Source of the DNA: Massilia terrae
Lineage (GTDB): Bacteria; Pseudomonadota; Gammaproteobacteria; Burkholderiales; Burkholderiaceae_D
Direction of reading: 5' to 3'
NCBI RefSeq assembly: GCF_024753145.1
Contig: NZ_JANUGU010000001.1
Coordinates: forward strand, 682,001 to 746,000
DNA: 64,000 nucleotides
Shown piece after piece: positions 54,915 through 64,000 of this stretch. The position numbers and the translations under genes are program-made. A model generated the notes under the pieces. The model searched no databases. It saw only the letters and a list, made by a program, of their open reading frames with translations, and was not told the origin of the DNA. Positions within the stretch are counted from its first letter, which is position 1; each line of letters begins with the position of its first letter.

Positions 54915-55364
54915 TCAGCGCTTATGCGTCTTCATCGCCTTCTCAACCTCGCGCTTGGCGTCGCGGTCCTTCTCGGTCGAACGCTTGTCGTGCTGCTTCT
55001 TACCCTTGGCCAGGCCGATCTCGCATTTCACCCGCCCCGCCTTGTAATGCAGGTTGAGCGGCACCACCGTGTACCCCGAACGCTCGACCTTGCCGATCAG
55101 CTTGTCGATCTCGCCCTTGTGCAGCAGCAGCTTGCGGGTGCGCAGCACTTCCGCGTTGCTCCAGGCCGAGGTGGTGCCCAGCGGCGTGATGTGGCAGCCG
55201 AACAGGAACAGCTCGCCCCCGCGCGTCACCACATACGCTTCCTTGATGTGCACCCGGCCTTCGCGGATCGCTTTCACTTCCCAACCCTCGAGCACCATCC
55301 CCGCTTCGTAACGGTCCTCGATGAAGTAGTCGAAAAAGGCTTTTTTATTGTCAACAATGCTCAT
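54915..55364 (-). CDS. smpB: SsrA-binding protein SmpB
   Basis: SmpB carries tmRNA into stalled ribosomes for trans-translation. The 149-residue protein has [41 protein letters not shown], and a basic C-terminal tail ([18 protein letters not shown]) that enters the mRNA channel. tmRNA itself is not in this window. It is divergent from ratA. Confidence 0.97.
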   Translation of the reverse strand: MSIVDNKKAFFDYFIEDRYEAGMVLEGWEVKAIREGRVHIKEAYVVTRGGELFLFGCHITPLGTTSAWSNAEVLRTRKLLLHKGEIDKLIGKVERSGYTVVPLNLHYKAGRVKCEIGLAKGKKQHDKRSTEKDRDAKREVEKAMKTHKR

Positions 55365-55462
55365 GAAATAGCTAAAAGGCGCGGGTCGGTTAAACTATGC
55401 GTCGCGGCGCTGCGAAGCGCAAAAAATGGCAACATCCCAACATCATAGCAAACGGTTGACCA

Positions 55463-55894
55463 ATGGCAGTAGTACACAAGTCAGTTTTCCTCGGATACAG
55501 CGCCGAACAGATGTTTGACCTCGTGGCGAAGGTCGAAGATTATCCCAAGTTCCTGCCCTGGTGTGGCGGGGTCAAAGTGATCGAACGGGGCGACGACAAA
55601 CTGGTGGCCTGCCTGGCGATCAATTTCCACGGTGTCAAACAGAGCTTCACCACCTCCAACCACAACGAGCGCCCGACCCAGATGAAGATGCACCTGGTCG
55701 ACGGCCCGTTCAAGATGCTGGAGGGGACCTGGCATTTCAAGGCCCTGCGCGCGGATGCCTGCAAGATCGAGTTCGACCTCGTCTACGAATTCTCCAGCAT
55801 TATCCTCGAACAGCTGATCGGCCCCGTGTTCGGCATGATCGCCAACAGCATGGTCGATTCCTTCTGCAAGCGCGCGGAGACCGTGTATGGCTGA
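55463..55894 (+). CDS. ratA: RatA family protein (START/Coq10-like)
   Basis: The 143-residue START-domain protein matches RatA: YSAEQMFDLVAKVEDYPKFLPWC and YEFSSIILEQLIGPVF. E. coli RatA has been reported to block 70S assembly, but the same fold includes Coq10-type ubiquinone-binding proteins, so a membrane/quinone role is possible. Gene order smpB / ratA-rnfH is conserved in proteobacteria. It overlaps rnfH by 8 bases. Confidence 0.93.
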   Translation: MAVVHKSVFLGYSAEQMFDLVAKVEDYPKFLPWCGGVKVIERGDDKLVACLAINFHGVKQSFTTSNHNERPTQMKMHLVDGPFKMLEGTWHFKALRADACKIEFDLVYEFSSIILEQLIGPVFGMIANSMVDSFCKRAETVYG

Positions 55895-56183
55895 GGCGCT
55901 GCACATCCAGGTCTGCTACGCCAGCGACAAGCACGAGTTCCTGCGCGCGCTCGAGGTCGAGCCGGGCGCGACCATCGGCCAGGCGATCGAGCGCAGCGGT
56001 GTGCTGGAAGCCTTCCCGGACATTAGCCTGAGCACGGCCCCGGTCGGCATTTACGCGAAGAAGAAGACGCTGGACACGGTGCTGCGCGAACACGACCGTA
56101 TCGAGATCTACCGGCCGCTGGTGGCCGATCCCAAGGATTCACGGCGTCGCCGCGCGGCCAAGAAAGACGCCGCCGCGCGCTGA
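55887..56183 (+). CDS. rnfH: RnfH family protein (RatB)
   Basis: The 98-residue protein has the ubiquitin-like fold of RnfH (IQVCYASDKHEFLRALEVEPGATIG, then VGIYAKK and RIEIYRPLVADPKDSRRRRAA). Its role is unclear; it is paired with ratA but evidence that it is an antitoxin is weak. It overlaps ratA by 8 bases. Confidence 0.93.
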   Translation: MAEALHIQVCYASDKHEFLRALEVEPGATIGQAIERSGVLEAFPDISLSTAPVGIYAKKKTLDTVLREHDRIEIYRPLVADPKDSRRRRAAKKDAAAR

Positions 56184-56252
56184 AGCTGCGGGATAAACGC
56201 GCTTTAGGTATCAAAAGAGAACGTCGGTCAGTTGCTTATCGCAGTGAGCTAC

Positions 56253-56771
56253 TCAGCGGCAAGCCGCCAGCACGTTATTCGTTTCCGCCAGGTGCCGCGC
56301 GCGTGATTCGTCCGACATCCACTGCGGCCCGCCGTCGCTGCCGGATTCGGTCATCCGCATGCCTGAGTCGAGGGCGTTCTTGTAGCGCTGCGCCTGCTCG
56401 CAATTGGCGTGCTGGGCCTGCTGGCGCTGGGCTTCATCCGCCGCTTTCTTTTCTTCCTTGGCCCGGTCCTGGGCACGCTTGCGGAAGTCCGCTTCGCGCT
56501 CGGCCAGCGTCGGCTGCTTCGGCGCGGATCCGGCGTCGGCCGACTTCGCGTCCGCCACCTCGGCCTGCTCGGGCGTTGCGAACAGCTCCGCCGGTTTGCC
56601 CGGCGTTTTCAGGATCTTGCTGGCCGGCGTGCCCGGCGGCGGCGGGCGGTCCGAATAATGCTTGACGCCTTTCTCGTCGACCCAGGCAAACTGGGCGTGG
56701 GCGATGCCGTAGGCCAGCAGCAGGAAGGCGCCGAGCAGGCGCGGCAATTGGGCGGGCAGGGTAGGACGCAT
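56253..56771 (-). CDS. DUF4124 domain-containing secreted protein
   Basis: The 172-residue protein from ATG 56771 has a signal peptide (cleavage after AHA near residue 26), then a DUF4124 domain (FAWVDEKGVKHYSDRPPP), and a Lys/Glu/Ala-rich helical region that likely forms a coiled coil. The function of this domain, common in Burkholderiales, is unknown; periplasmic. It is divergent from guaB. Confidence 0.88.
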   Translation of the reverse strand: MRPTLPAQLPRLLGAFLLLAYGIAHAQFAWVDEKGVKHYSDRPPPPGTPASKILKTPGKPAELFATPEQAEVADAKSADAGSAPKQPTLAEREADFRKRAQDRAKEEKKAADEAQRQQAQHANCEQAQRYKNALDSGMRMTESGSDGGPQWMSDESRARHLAETNNVLAACR

Positions 56772-56913
56772 GAGATGTTTCTCCACGAAAACTAAGACGA
56801 TTTCGCCATGAAAGCGCGCGGCTGTCAATTGCGCGTCCTTACGGCCGGGTGGCCGATCATGCCGGCCGCGGGCCATTTTTGGGGCCTGTCGTGCCGGCCG
56901 GCGAGACTTTCTG

Positions 56914-56919
56914 TATAAT
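56914..56919 (+). promoter_or_regulatory. TATAAT -10 box of the guaB promoter
   Basis: A perfect TATAAT lies 27 bases before the guaB start, so the leader is short. The -35 position has only a weak GTGCCG. Confidence 0.55.
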
Positions 56920-56945
56920 TCACTTTTGCGCCTATAGGAAATGCT

Positions 56946-58406
56946 ATGCGTCTAATCCAGAAAGCACTCACGTTCGATGATGTGCTGCTCGTCCCGGCCT
57001 ACTCCAATGTTCTTCCGGCCGAAACCTCCCTCCGCACCAAGCTGACTCGCAACATCACGCTCAACATCCCGCTGCTGTCGGCGGCCATGGACACCGTGAC
57101 CGAAGCCCGTCTCGCAATCGCCATGGCGCAGGAAGGCGGCATCGGTATCATCCACAAGAACCTGGCCCCGAAAGACCAGGCGCGCGAAGTGGCGCGCGTC
57201 AAGCGTTTCGAGGCGGGCGTGCTGCGCGATCCGATCACCATTCCGCCGGACATGAAAATCCGCGAAGTGCTGGCCCTCGCGGCGCAACACGGCATCAGCG
57301 GCTTCCCGGTGGTCGAGGGCAAGAAGGTGGTCGGCATCATCACCAACCGTGACCTGCGTTTCGAAGAGGACCTGGAAGCCGAGGCGCGCGCCAAGATGAC
57401 CCCGCGCGAGAAGCTGGTGTACGTCAAGGAAGAAGCCGACACGGCCGAAGCCAAGCGCCTGATGAACAAGCACCGCCTGGAGCGCGTGCTGGTCGTCAAC
57501 GACGAGTTCGAACTGCGCGGCCTGATCACCGTGAAGGACATCCAGAAGTCGCACGAGCACCCGCTGGCATCGAAGGACGCCCGCGGCCAGCTGCTGGTCG
57601 GCGCGGCGGTGGGCGTGAGCCCGCGCGACGAAGAGCGCATCGACCTGCTGGTCAAGGCCGGCGTGGACGTGCTGGTGGTCGACACCGCCCACGGCCACTC
57701 CCAAGGCATCCTGAACCGCGTGAAATGGATCAAAGATAACTACCCGGGCGTGGACGTCATCGGCGGCAATATCGCCACCGCGGCCGCCGCGCGCGCCCTG
57801 GTCGAGCATGGTGCTGATGCGGTCAAGGTCGGCATCGGGCCCGGTTCCATTTGCACCACCCGTATTGTGGCCGGCGTTGGCGTGCCGCAGATCACCGCCA
57901 TCCACAATGTAGCCGAAGCGCTCAAGGGCACCGGCGTGCCGTGCATCGCCGACGGCGGCATCCGCTACTCGGGCGACATTTCCAAGGCGCTGGCGGCAGG
58001 CGCGAACACCGTCATGATGGGTTCGATGTTCGCCGGCACCGAAGAAGCGCCGGGCGAAGTCATCCTGTACCAGGGCCGCAGCTACAAGTCCTACCGCGGC
58101 ATGGGCAGCCTGGGCGCGATGGTCGAGGGTTCGGCCGACCGCTACTTCCAGGAAGCGCAATCGAAAGCCGAGAAGTTCGTGCCGGAAGGCATCGAAGGCC
58201 GGGTTGCCTACAAGGGCAGCGTGGTGGCGATCCTGTACCAGCTGGTCGGCGGCGTGCGCCAGTCGATGGGCTACTGCGGTTGCCCGACCATCGACGACCT
58301 GCGCGAGAAAGCCGAGTTCGTCGAGATCACCTCGGCCGGCATGCGTGAATCGCACGTGCACGACGTGCAGATCACCAAAGAAGCGCCGAACTACCGGACG
58401 GAATAA
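56946..58406 (+). CDS. guaB: IMP dehydrogenase
   Basis: GuaB oxidises IMP to XMP, the committed step of GMP synthesis. The 486-residue protein has a TIM barrel interrupted by two CBS domains (for example [22 protein letters not shown]), the catalytic Cys303 in [11 protein letters not shown], and the flap residues ([11 protein letters not shown]). It is followed by a terminator and then guaA. Confidence 0.98.
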   Translation: MRLIQKALTFDDVLLVPAYSNVLPAETSLRTKLTRNITLNIPLLSAAMDTVTEARLAIAMAQEGGIGIIHKNLAPKDQAREVARVKRFEAGVLRDPITIPPDMKIREVLALAAQHGISGFPVVEGKKVVGIITNRDLRFEEDLEAEARAKMTPREKLVYVKEEADTAEAKRLMNKHRLERVLVVNDEFELRGLITVKDIQKSHEHPLASKDARGQLLVGAAVGVSPRDEERIDLLVKAGVDVLVVDTAHGHSQGILNRVKWIKDNYPGVDVIGGNIATAAAARALVEHGADAVKVGIGPGSICTTRIVAGVGVPQITAIHNVAEALKGTGVPCIADGGIRYSGDISKALAAGANTVMMGSMFAGTEEAPGEVILYQGRSYKSYRGMGSLGAMVEGSADRYFQEAQSKAEKFVPEGIEGRVAYKGSVVAILYQLVGGVRQSMGYCGCPTIDDLREKAEFVEITSAGMRESHVHDVQITKEAPNYRTE

Positions 58407-58414
58407 TCCACGAA

Positions 58415-58437
58415 GCGGCGCTGATGCGCCGCTTTTT
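58415..58437 (+). terminator. Rho-independent terminator after guaB
   Basis: GCGGCGC pairs with GCGCCGC around TGAT (7 bp), followed by five T. It may be partial, since guaA follows without a clear promoter. Confidence 0.85.
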
Positions 58438-58454
58438 GTACGAGCATGCAGACC

Positions 58455-58537
58455 ACGTCGTCCCGGCGCAGGCCGGGACCCATGCTGAGGTGGCCTGCTC
58501 GCGCCGTATGGGTCCCGGCCTACGCCGGGACGACGGT
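58455..58537. repeat. Inverted pair of REP-like palindromes, family B
   Basis: CGTCGTCCCGGCGCAGGCCGGGAC, then CCATGCTGAGG, and the inverted ATGGGTCCCGGCCTACGCCGGGACGACGG. It lies between guaB and guaA. Confidence 0.85.
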
Positions 58538-58573
58538 TCCATTGATCAGAATTCAACTCGATTTTCGCTACCC

Positions 58574-60184
58574 ATGCACTCCAAAATCCTCATCCTCGAT
58601 TTCGGTTCCCAGGTCACCCAGCTGATCGCCCGCCGCGTGCGCGACGCCGGCGTGTTCTCCGAAGTCTTCCCCTACGACGTCAGCGACGACTTCATCCGCA
58701 GCTACGGCGCGGCCGGCGTCATCCTGTCCGGCAGCCACAACTCGACGCTGGAAGGCGAATCGCCGCGCGCGCCGCAAGCCGTGTTCGAACTCGGCGTGCC
58801 GGTGCTGGGCATCTGCTACGGCATGCAGACCATGGCCATGCAGCTCGGCGGCAAGGTCGAGAACGGCAAGGTCCGCGAATTCGGTTACGCCGAAGTGCGG
58901 GCCCGCGGCCATACCAGGCTGCTCAATGAAATCAACGACTTCGTGACCAGCGAAGGCCATGGCATGCTCAAGGTCTGGATGAGCCACGGCGACAAGGTGC
59001 TGGAAATGCCGCCGGGCTTCAAGCTGATGGGCTCGACCCCGAGCTGCCCGGTCGCCGCCATGGCCGACGAAGAGCGCGGCTTCTACGCGCTGCAGTTCCA
59101 CCCGGAAGTGACCCACACCACGCAAGGCGAAGCCATCATCGGCCGCTTCGTGCATGAGATCTGCGGCTGCAAGTCCGACTGGAACATGCCGGACTACATC
59201 AGCGAAGCGGTCGAAAAGATCCGCGCCCAGGTCGGCAGCGACGAGGTCATCCTCGGCCTGTCGGGCGGCGTCGATTCCAGCGTGGCCGCCGCGCTGATCC
59301 ACCGCGCGATCGGCGACCAGCTGACCTGCGTGTTCGTCGACCACGGCCTGCTGCGCAAGGACGAAGGCAAGATGGTCATGGACATGTTCTCCAAGAACCT
59401 CGGCGTGAAGGTGGTCAATATCGACGCCTCCGAGCAGTTCATGGGCCACCTGGCCGGCGTCACCGATCCCGAACAGAAGCGCAAGATCATCGGTCGCGAG
59501 TTCGTCGAAGTGTTCCAGGAGCAGGCCAAGAAGCAGTCGAAGGCGCGCTGGCTGGCGCAGGGCACCATCTACCCGGACGTGATCGAATCGGCCGGCAAGG
59601 GCAAGAAGGGCCAGACCATCAAGAGCCACCATAACGTGGGCGGCCTGCCGGAAACGCTGAACCTGAAGCTGCTCGAGCCGCTGCGCGAGCTGTTCAAGGA
59701 CGAAGTGCGCAAGCTGGGCGTGGCGCTCGGCCTGCCGCACGATATGGTCTATCGCCACCCGTTCCCGGGTCCGGGCCTGGGCGTGCGCATCCTCGGCGAA
59801 GTGAAACGCGAATACGCCGACCTGCTGCGCGAAGCGGACGCCATCTTCATCGAAGAACTGCGCAAGACCCCGTTCGAAGCGCCGATGGTGCCGGGCATCG
59901 ATGCCGGCAAGGCGCCGGTCAACTGGTACGAGGCAACCAGCCAGGCCTTCGCCGTGTTCCTGCCGGTGAAATCGGTCGGCGTGATGGGCGACGGCCGCAC
60001 CTACGAATACGTGGTGGCGCTGCGCGCGGTGCAGACCCTGGACTTCATGACGGCGCAGTGGGCGCACCTGCCGCACAGCCTGCTGGGCACGGTGTCGAAC
60101 CGCATCATCAACGAAGTGCGCGGCCTGAACCGTGTCGTGTACGACATTTCGGGCAAGCCGCCGGCGACGATCGAGTGGGAGTGA
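58574..60184 (+). CDS. guaA: GMP synthase (glutamine-hydrolysing)
   Basis: GuaA makes GMP from XMP with glutamine-derived ammonia. The 536-residue protein starts at ATG 58574 ([21 protein letters not shown]). The amidotransferase domain has C81 in [11 protein letters not shown], with His and Glu in QFHPEVTHT. The synthetase domain has the PP-loop LSGGVDSSV near residue 228. It is followed by a strong terminator. Confidence 0.98.
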   Translation: MHSKILILDFGSQVTQLIARRVRDAGVFSEVFPYDVSDDFIRSYGAAGVILSGSHNSTLEGESPRAPQAVFELGVPVLGICYGMQTMAMQLGGKVENGKVREFGYAEVRARGHTRLLNEINDFVTSEGHGMLKVWMSHGDKVLEMPPGFKLMGSTPSCPVAAMADEERGFYALQFHPEVTHTTQGEAIIGRFVHEICGCKSDWNMPDYISEAVEKIRAQVGSDEVILGLSGGVDSSVAAALIHRAIGDQLTCVFVDHGLLRKDEGKMVMDMFSKNLGVKVVNIDASEQFMGHLAGVTDPEQKRKIIGREFVEVFQEQAKKQSKARWLAQGTIYPDVIESAGKGKKGQTIKSHHNVGGLPETLNLKLLEPLRELFKDEVRKLGVALGLPHDMVYRHPFPGPGLGVRILGEVKREYADLLREADAIFIEELRKTPFEAPMVPGIDAGKAPVNWYEATSQAFAVFLPVKSVGVMGDGRTYEYVVALRAVQTLDFMTAQWAHLPHSLLGTVSNRIINEVRGLNRVVYDISGKPPATIEWE

Positions 60185-60217
60185 TCGGAGTTCGGTAAGT
60201 AGCCGAATCCAAAGAAG

Positions 60218-60256
60218 GCCGTTGATCATTCCGCCAGAATGATCAACGGCTTTTTT
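60218..60256 (+). terminator. Rho-independent terminator after guaA
   Basis: GCCGTTGATCATT pairs perfectly with AATGATCAACGGC (13 bp) around CCGCCAG, followed by six T. Confidence 0.95.
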
Positions 60257-60281
60257 GATTTTATGTAGAGCGCAAGCAAGC

Positions 60282-61664
60282 ATGTCCACGCCATCGCTGA
60301 CCATCTCGAGAATCCTCCACGCCGGCTATGTGTTCGAATGCGAGGGCACGCGCATTGCCTTCGATACGATTTTCGAAAACCCGTTCAGCCGTAACTGCCA
60401 CGCCTTTCCCGACGTTCGCTTCGACCGCGAGCAGATCCGGCGCCAGCACTTCGACGCCGTATTCATCTCCCACTTCCACGACGATCACTGTTCCCTGGAA
60501 AGCCTCGATCTGCTGGACCGCGCCACGCCGCTCTTCATCTACTGTCTCTTCGACGAGCTGTTCGACATGGTGCGGCAACTGGGCTTCAGCCGCGTGCACG
60601 CCTTGCGCCTGGACGTGCCGGTCGACGTCGGCGCTTTCCAGGTGGTGCCGCGCGAAGCCATGGATGCCGAGGTGGATTCGATGTTCCAGGTGAAGGCGGC
60701 CGGGCTGAATGTATTGAACGTCGTCGATTCCTGGATCGACGATGCCGCGCTCGCCGGACTGCTTGCGCAAGGGCCCTGGGACATGGTCCTGTGGCCGTTC
60801 CAAACCATGCGCGAGCTCGAAGTGCTGGCGCCGTCGCGCACGGTCGCCGCTCCTCCGAATCTGCCGGAGGAGTGGCTGCCTCAGCTGCGGGCGCTCGATC
60901 CGCGCTACGTCGTGCCGAGTTCCTGCCAGTTTTTGCAGGAACCGTGGTCGTGGTACAACCGCGCCTTTTTCCCGATTTCCTACGCGCGGTTTACGGCCGA
61001 GGTGGTGGCGGCATTGCCAGGCACCCAGGTGGTGCGTCTCGATCCTTCGGTCTCAGTGCGCCTGGACGCCACATCCTTGCGGCCGGCCCCTTCCTTGAGC
61101 TGGGTGCTGCCGATCGGCGACCAGAATGTCGACTACAGCTACCACGGCAATGCTGCCGCCCCGTCCACGGCCGACATCGCGCGCCAGTTCGCGCCCTTGA
61201 CGGCAGCGCAGCTTGCGCGCGTCATGGAATACTGCCGCGTGGGCCTGCCGGAGAGGTACGGCGCGGTGGACGCCGCATCCGACTATTTCGACCGGCCCCG
61301 GATCTGGCAGTTGTCGATCTACGATCACACGGGAGCGGTGACGCGGTTCCGCTATCGTCTTGAGGCCGACGGCCGCTCCTGTCCCGCCGAGGGCAACACA
61401 CCGCTGGCCTGGACCACCGACATCCCAGCCGCAAAACTGTACGCGGCGCTGGAACTGGGCGAGTCACTGACGTCGATCTACCTGCGCATCAACGACGCAG
61501 GATTCGATGCCGACACCGAACGCGAGCTGGCGCAAGCCGATGTGATCGACGATCCCCTGATCCGCTGCCTGTTCAGCGACACCTTCGGGGCCTACCAGGC
61601 GGCCCAGCTCCGCCGATTGCTGGCTCACCGGCCGGCTATGCCGGCTGCCGGAAACCACGGATAA
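60282..61664 (+). CDS. Metallo-beta-lactamase-fold hydrolase with a long C-terminal extension
   Basis: The 460-residue protein has an MBL metal motif: H64, H66, D68, H69 in ISHFHDDHC. The N-terminal half (about 1-250) fits the MBL fold with an UlaG-like start (ILHAGYVFECEGTRIAFD); the rest is a predicted alpha/beta extension I do not recognise. The substrate is unknown. It starts at ATG 60282 with no clear Shine-Dalgarno sequence and ends 42 bases before the OsmC-YcaO gene, so the two are probably co-transcribed. Confidence 0.82.
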   Translation: MSTPSLTISRILHAGYVFECEGTRIAFDTIFENPFSRNCHAFPDVRFDREQIRRQHFDAVFISHFHDDHCSLESLDLLDRATPLFIYCLFDELFDMVRQLGFSRVHALRLDVPVDVGAFQVVPREAMDAEVDSMFQVKAAGLNVLNVVDSWIDDAALAGLLAQGPWDMVLWPFQTMRELEVLAPSRTVAAPPNLPEEWLPQLRALDPRYVVPSSCQFLQEPWSWYNRAFFPISYARFTAEVVAALPGTQVVRLDPSVSVRLDATSLRPAPSLSWVLPIGDQNVDYSYHGNAAAPSTADIARQFAPLTAAQLARVMEYCRVGLPERYGAVDAASDYFDRPRIWQLSIYDHTGAVTRFRYRLEADGRSCPAEGNTPLAWTTDIPAAKLYAALELGESLTSIYLRINDAGFDADTERELAQADVIDDPLIRCLFSDTFGAYQAAQLRRLLAHRPAMPAAGNHG

Positions 61665-61706
61665 TAGCGGGCTGTACCCTTTTGCGCAGCGGTTTGGAAT
61701 TCTCCC

Positions 61707-63923
61707 ATGGAAATTAAGGTTAACTTTCTCGACAAGCTACGTCTTGAAGCCAAGTTCGATGACTTCACGGTGATCGCCGACCAGCCGATCCGCTACAAGG
61801 GCGATGGCTCGGCGCCTGGTCCCTTCGATTACTTCCTGGCCTCATCGGCCTTGTGTGCGGCTTACTTCGTGAAGTTGTACTGCAACACCCGGAATATCCC
61901 GACCGACAATATCCGCTTGTCGCAAAATAATATCGTCGACCCGGAAAACCGCTACCAGCAGATCTTCAAGATCCAGGTCGAGCTGCCGCCGGATATCTCG
62001 GACAAGGATCGCCAGGGCATCCTGCGCTCGATTGACCGCTGTACCGTGAAAAAAGTGGTGCAGGCCGGGCCCGAGTTCGTGATCGAAGAGGTGGAAAACC
62101 TGGATGCGGATGCACAAGCCCTGCTGACATTGCAGCCTGCCGCCGACGCCAGCACCTATATCACCGGCAAGGACTTGCCGCTGGAGCAGACCATCGCGAA
62201 TATGTCGGGCCTGCTGGCGGACATCGGCATCAAGATTGAAATCGCTTCGTGGCGCAATATCGTTCCCAATGTGTGGTCGCTGCATATCCGCGATGCCCAC
62301 TCGCCGATGTGTTTCACCAATGGCAAGGGAGCGACCAAGGAAAGCGCACTGGCGTCGGCCCTGGGCGAGTACATCGAACGTGTAAGTAATAACCACTTCT
62401 ACGCCGGCGCCTTCTGGGGCGAGGAGATCGCCAACGCGGCGTTCGTGCATTACCCGGACGAGCGCTGGTTCAAGCCCGGCCCCGGCGATGCTGTGCCGGC
62501 CGGGATCCTCGATGCCTACTGCCTCGAGATCTACGATCCGGATGGCGAGTTGCGCGGCTCTCACCTTATCGACACCAATTCCGGCAACGTGGAACGGGGT
62601 ATCGTGGCGCTTCCGTACGTGCGGCAGTCGGACGGCGAGGTCGTGTATTTCCCGTCCAACCTGATCGAAAACCTGTACGCCAGCAACGGCATGAGCGCCG
62701 GTAATACGCTGGCAGAAGCACAGGTGCAATGCCTGTCCGAGATTTTCGAACGCGCGGTCAAGCGCGAAATTATCGAAGGCGAAATCGCATTGCCTGATGT
62801 GCCCCACGAGGTGCTGGCGAAATACCCCGGCATCCTGGCCGGGATCCGCGGCCTGGAAGAGCAGGGCTTCCCGGTGCTGGTCAAGGATGCATCGCTGGGT
62901 GGAAGCTATCCGGTCATGTGCGTCACGCTGATGAACCCGCGCACTGGCGGCGTTTTTGCCTCGTTTGGCGCGCACCCGAGCTTCGAGGTGGCGCTGGAGC
63001 GGAGCCTCACCGAGTTGCTGCAAGGGCGCAGTTTCGAGGGCCTGAACGATTTGCCCCAGCCGACCTTCGCCAGCGAGGCCGTGACCGAGCCATACAATTT
63101 CGTCGAGCACTTCATCGATTCCAGCGGTGTCATCTCGTGGCGCTTTTTCAGCGCCAAGGCGGATTTCGATTTTGTCGAATGGGATTTCACCGGCCAGGGC
63201 GAGAATTCCAACGCGGAGGAAGCCGCGACCCTGCTCGCCATCCTCGAAGAGATGGGCAAAGAGGTCTACATGGCGGTGTACGACCAGCTGGGCGCGACGG
63301 CCTGCCGGATCCTGGTTCCCGGTTATTCGGAAGTCTATCCGGTCGAAGACCTGGTCTGGGATAACACCAACAAGGCCTTGTTGTTCCGCGCCGATATCCT
63401 TGGCTTGCATGAGCTGGACGATGCCGCCCTGGCGGCATTGCTGGATCGGCTCGAGAACAACGAGCTGGATGAGTACTCCGACATCGCCACCCTGATCGGC
63501 ATTGAATTTGACGAGAATACGGACTGGGGCCAGTTGACGGTTCTCGAGTTGAAGCTGCTGATTCACCTCGCTTTGCAGCAATTCGAGGAGGCGCACGAAC
63601 TGGTGGGGGCCTTCTTGCAGTACAACGACAATACCGTCGAGCGCCGCTTGTTTTACCAGGCCCTGAACGTGGTGCTGGAGGTGATGCTCGACGACGAGCT
63701 CGACCTGGACGATTACGTGGTCAATTTCCGCCGGATGTATGGCGACGCGCGGATGGACGCGGTGCTTGGTTCGGTGGACGGCAGCGTGCGTTTCTACGGG
63801 CTGACGCCGACCAGCATGCGGCTGGAAGGGCTCGACAGGCATCACCGCCTGATGGATAGCTACAGGAAATTGCATAGGGCGCGGGCCGCCGTGGCGGCTG
63901 CACGCGGTTCCGGAGGCGCGTAG
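61707..63923 (+). CDS. ycaO: OsmC-YcaO fusion protein
   Basis: The 738-residue protein has an N-terminal OsmC-like domain (residues about 1-140) with the two cysteines C50 and C112 at the positions of the OsmC peroxidatic pair, then a YcaO ATP-dependent domain from about 155 (ASALGEYIERVSNN, AEAQVQCLSEIFERAVKREI and SLTELLQGRSFEGLN give the ATP/Mg residues) and a C-terminal helical repeat region. E. coli YcaO is linked to RimO-dependent beta-methylthiolation of ribosomal protein S12; the OsmC-YcaO fusion is a known architecture of that group. No Pro-rich (PxPxP) tail is present. No precursor peptide or RiPP gene is adjacent, so a RiPP role is unlikely. Confidence 0.88.
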   Translation: MEIKVNFLDKLRLEAKFDDFTVIADQPIRYKGDGSAPGPFDYFLASSALCAAYFVKLYCNTRNIPTDNIRLSQNNIVDPENRYQQIFKIQVELPPDISDKDRQGILRSIDRCTVKKVVQAGPEFVIEEVENLDADAQALLTLQPAADASTYITGKDLPLEQTIANMSGLLADIGIKIEIASWRNIVPNVWSLHIRDAHSPMCFTNGKGATKESALASALGEYIERVSNNHFYAGAFWGEEIANAAFVHYPDERWFKPGPGDAVPAGILDAYCLEIYDPDGELRGSHLIDTNSGNVERGIVALPYVRQSDGEVVYFPSNLIENLYASNGMSAGNTLAEAQVQCLSEIFERAVKREIIEGEIALPDVPHEVLAKYPGILAGIRGLEEQGFPVLVKDASLGGSYPVMCVTLMNPRTGGVFASFGAHPSFEVALERSLTELLQGRSFEGLNDLPQPTFASEAVTEPYNFVEHFIDSSGVISWRFFSAKADFDFVEWDFTGQGENSNAEEAATLLAILEEMGKEVYMAVYDQLGATACRILVPGYSEVYPVEDLVWDNTNKALLFRADILGLHELDDAALAALLDRLENNELDEYSDIATLIGIEFDENTDWGQLTVLELKLLIHLALQQFEEAHELVGAFLQYNDNTVERRLFYQALNVVLEVMLDDELDLDDYVVNFRRMYGDARMDAVLGSVDGSVRFYGLTPTSMRLEGLDRHHRLMDSYRKLHRARAAVAAARGSGGA

Positions 63924-63926
63924 AGG

Positions 63927-64000
63927 ACAATATTTTTTCGAAAGCGTGTCGATTTCGTGTGCCCCCATCCGACTAGGGATGAGGCACTGGTTGCCCATTC
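63927..64000. other. Last 74 bases of the window: no feature seen
   Basis: This is the region downstream of the OsmC-YcaO gene. No gene start, terminator or repeat was recognised. Confidence 0.5.

Noticed and set aside
55463..56183. RatA-RnfH as a toxin-antitoxin pair
   Set aside because: Both genes are widely conserved near smpB in proteobacteria, which suggests housekeeping; the toxin label is based on limited E. coli data.
60282..63923. RiPP (thiazole/oxazole peptide) cluster around YcaO
   Set aside because: No precursor peptide, dehydrogenase, E1-like partner or exporter is nearby, and the OsmC-YcaO architecture matches the S12-modification group.

Overview
The window is one continuous stretch of a high-GC betaproteobacterial chromosome. 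The gene content and order (smc-zipA-ligA; map-glnD; rpsB-tsf-pyrH-frr-uppS-cdsA-dxr-rseP-bamA-skp-lpxD-fabZ-lpxA-lpxB-rnhB; divergent ppsR/ppsA; smpB/ratA/rnfH; guaB-guaA) fit Burkholderiales, most likely Oxalobacteraceae of the Massilia/Telluria/Duganella type. The family-level placement is inference from gene order, protein style and the REP-like palindromes; no rRNA gene is present to confirm it.

Layout. 1-6.4 kb: the 3' end of smc, then zipA, ligA, galU, def and a small predicted outer-membrane protein, all tightly packed. 6.4-9.8 kb: an accessory operon of a small unknown protein, a two-domain KaiC-like ATPase and a sensorless hybrid histidine kinase, preceded by a perfect palindrome lying over a TATAAT box. 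9.8-16.1 kb: metabolic and degradative genes (GST, DUF885, M28 peptidase, RRM-like protein, aminotransferase, thioesterase). 16.2-19.3 kb: an ABC exporter whose permease is fused to a CPBP-type protease. 19.4-23.5 kb: map-glnD-pseudouridine synthase on the minus strand. 23.5-39.4 kb: the large translation/envelope biogenesis cluster on the plus strand, with several leader and intercistronic hairpins. 39.4-44.2 kb: a REC-EAL protein, then the ppsR/ppsA pair. 44.4-48.6 kb: an alpha-L-fucosidase and a TonB-dependent receptor. 48.6-49.8 kb: a visibly AT-richer islet with one orphan gene and a 529-base non-coding stretch. 49.8-52.4 kb: NfeD, SPFH/stomatin, a small membrane protein and a short signal peptidase. 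52.4-56.8 kb: a beta-propeller-like lipoprotein, an MFS exporter, smpB, ratA, rnfH and a DUF4124 protein. 56.9-60.2 kb: guaB and guaA (GMP synthesis). 60.3-63.9 kb: a metallo-beta-lactamase-fold protein and an OsmC-YcaO fusion.

Most of the window is housekeeping: cell division and chromosome segregation, translation, undecaprenyl-PP, CDP-DAG and isoprenoid synthesis, outer-membrane protein assembly and lipid A synthesis. Two families of inverted REP-like palindromes occur at eight intergenic sites. The less ordinary parts are the KaiC/kinase operon, the ABC permease-protease fusion, an EAL domain lacking a conserved glutamate, a TonB receptor with a 79-residue Ala/Gln/Pro-rich tail after its barrel, and the MBL/OsmC-YcaO pair. 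No rRNA, tRNA, CRISPR array, insertion sequence or prophage was recognised.
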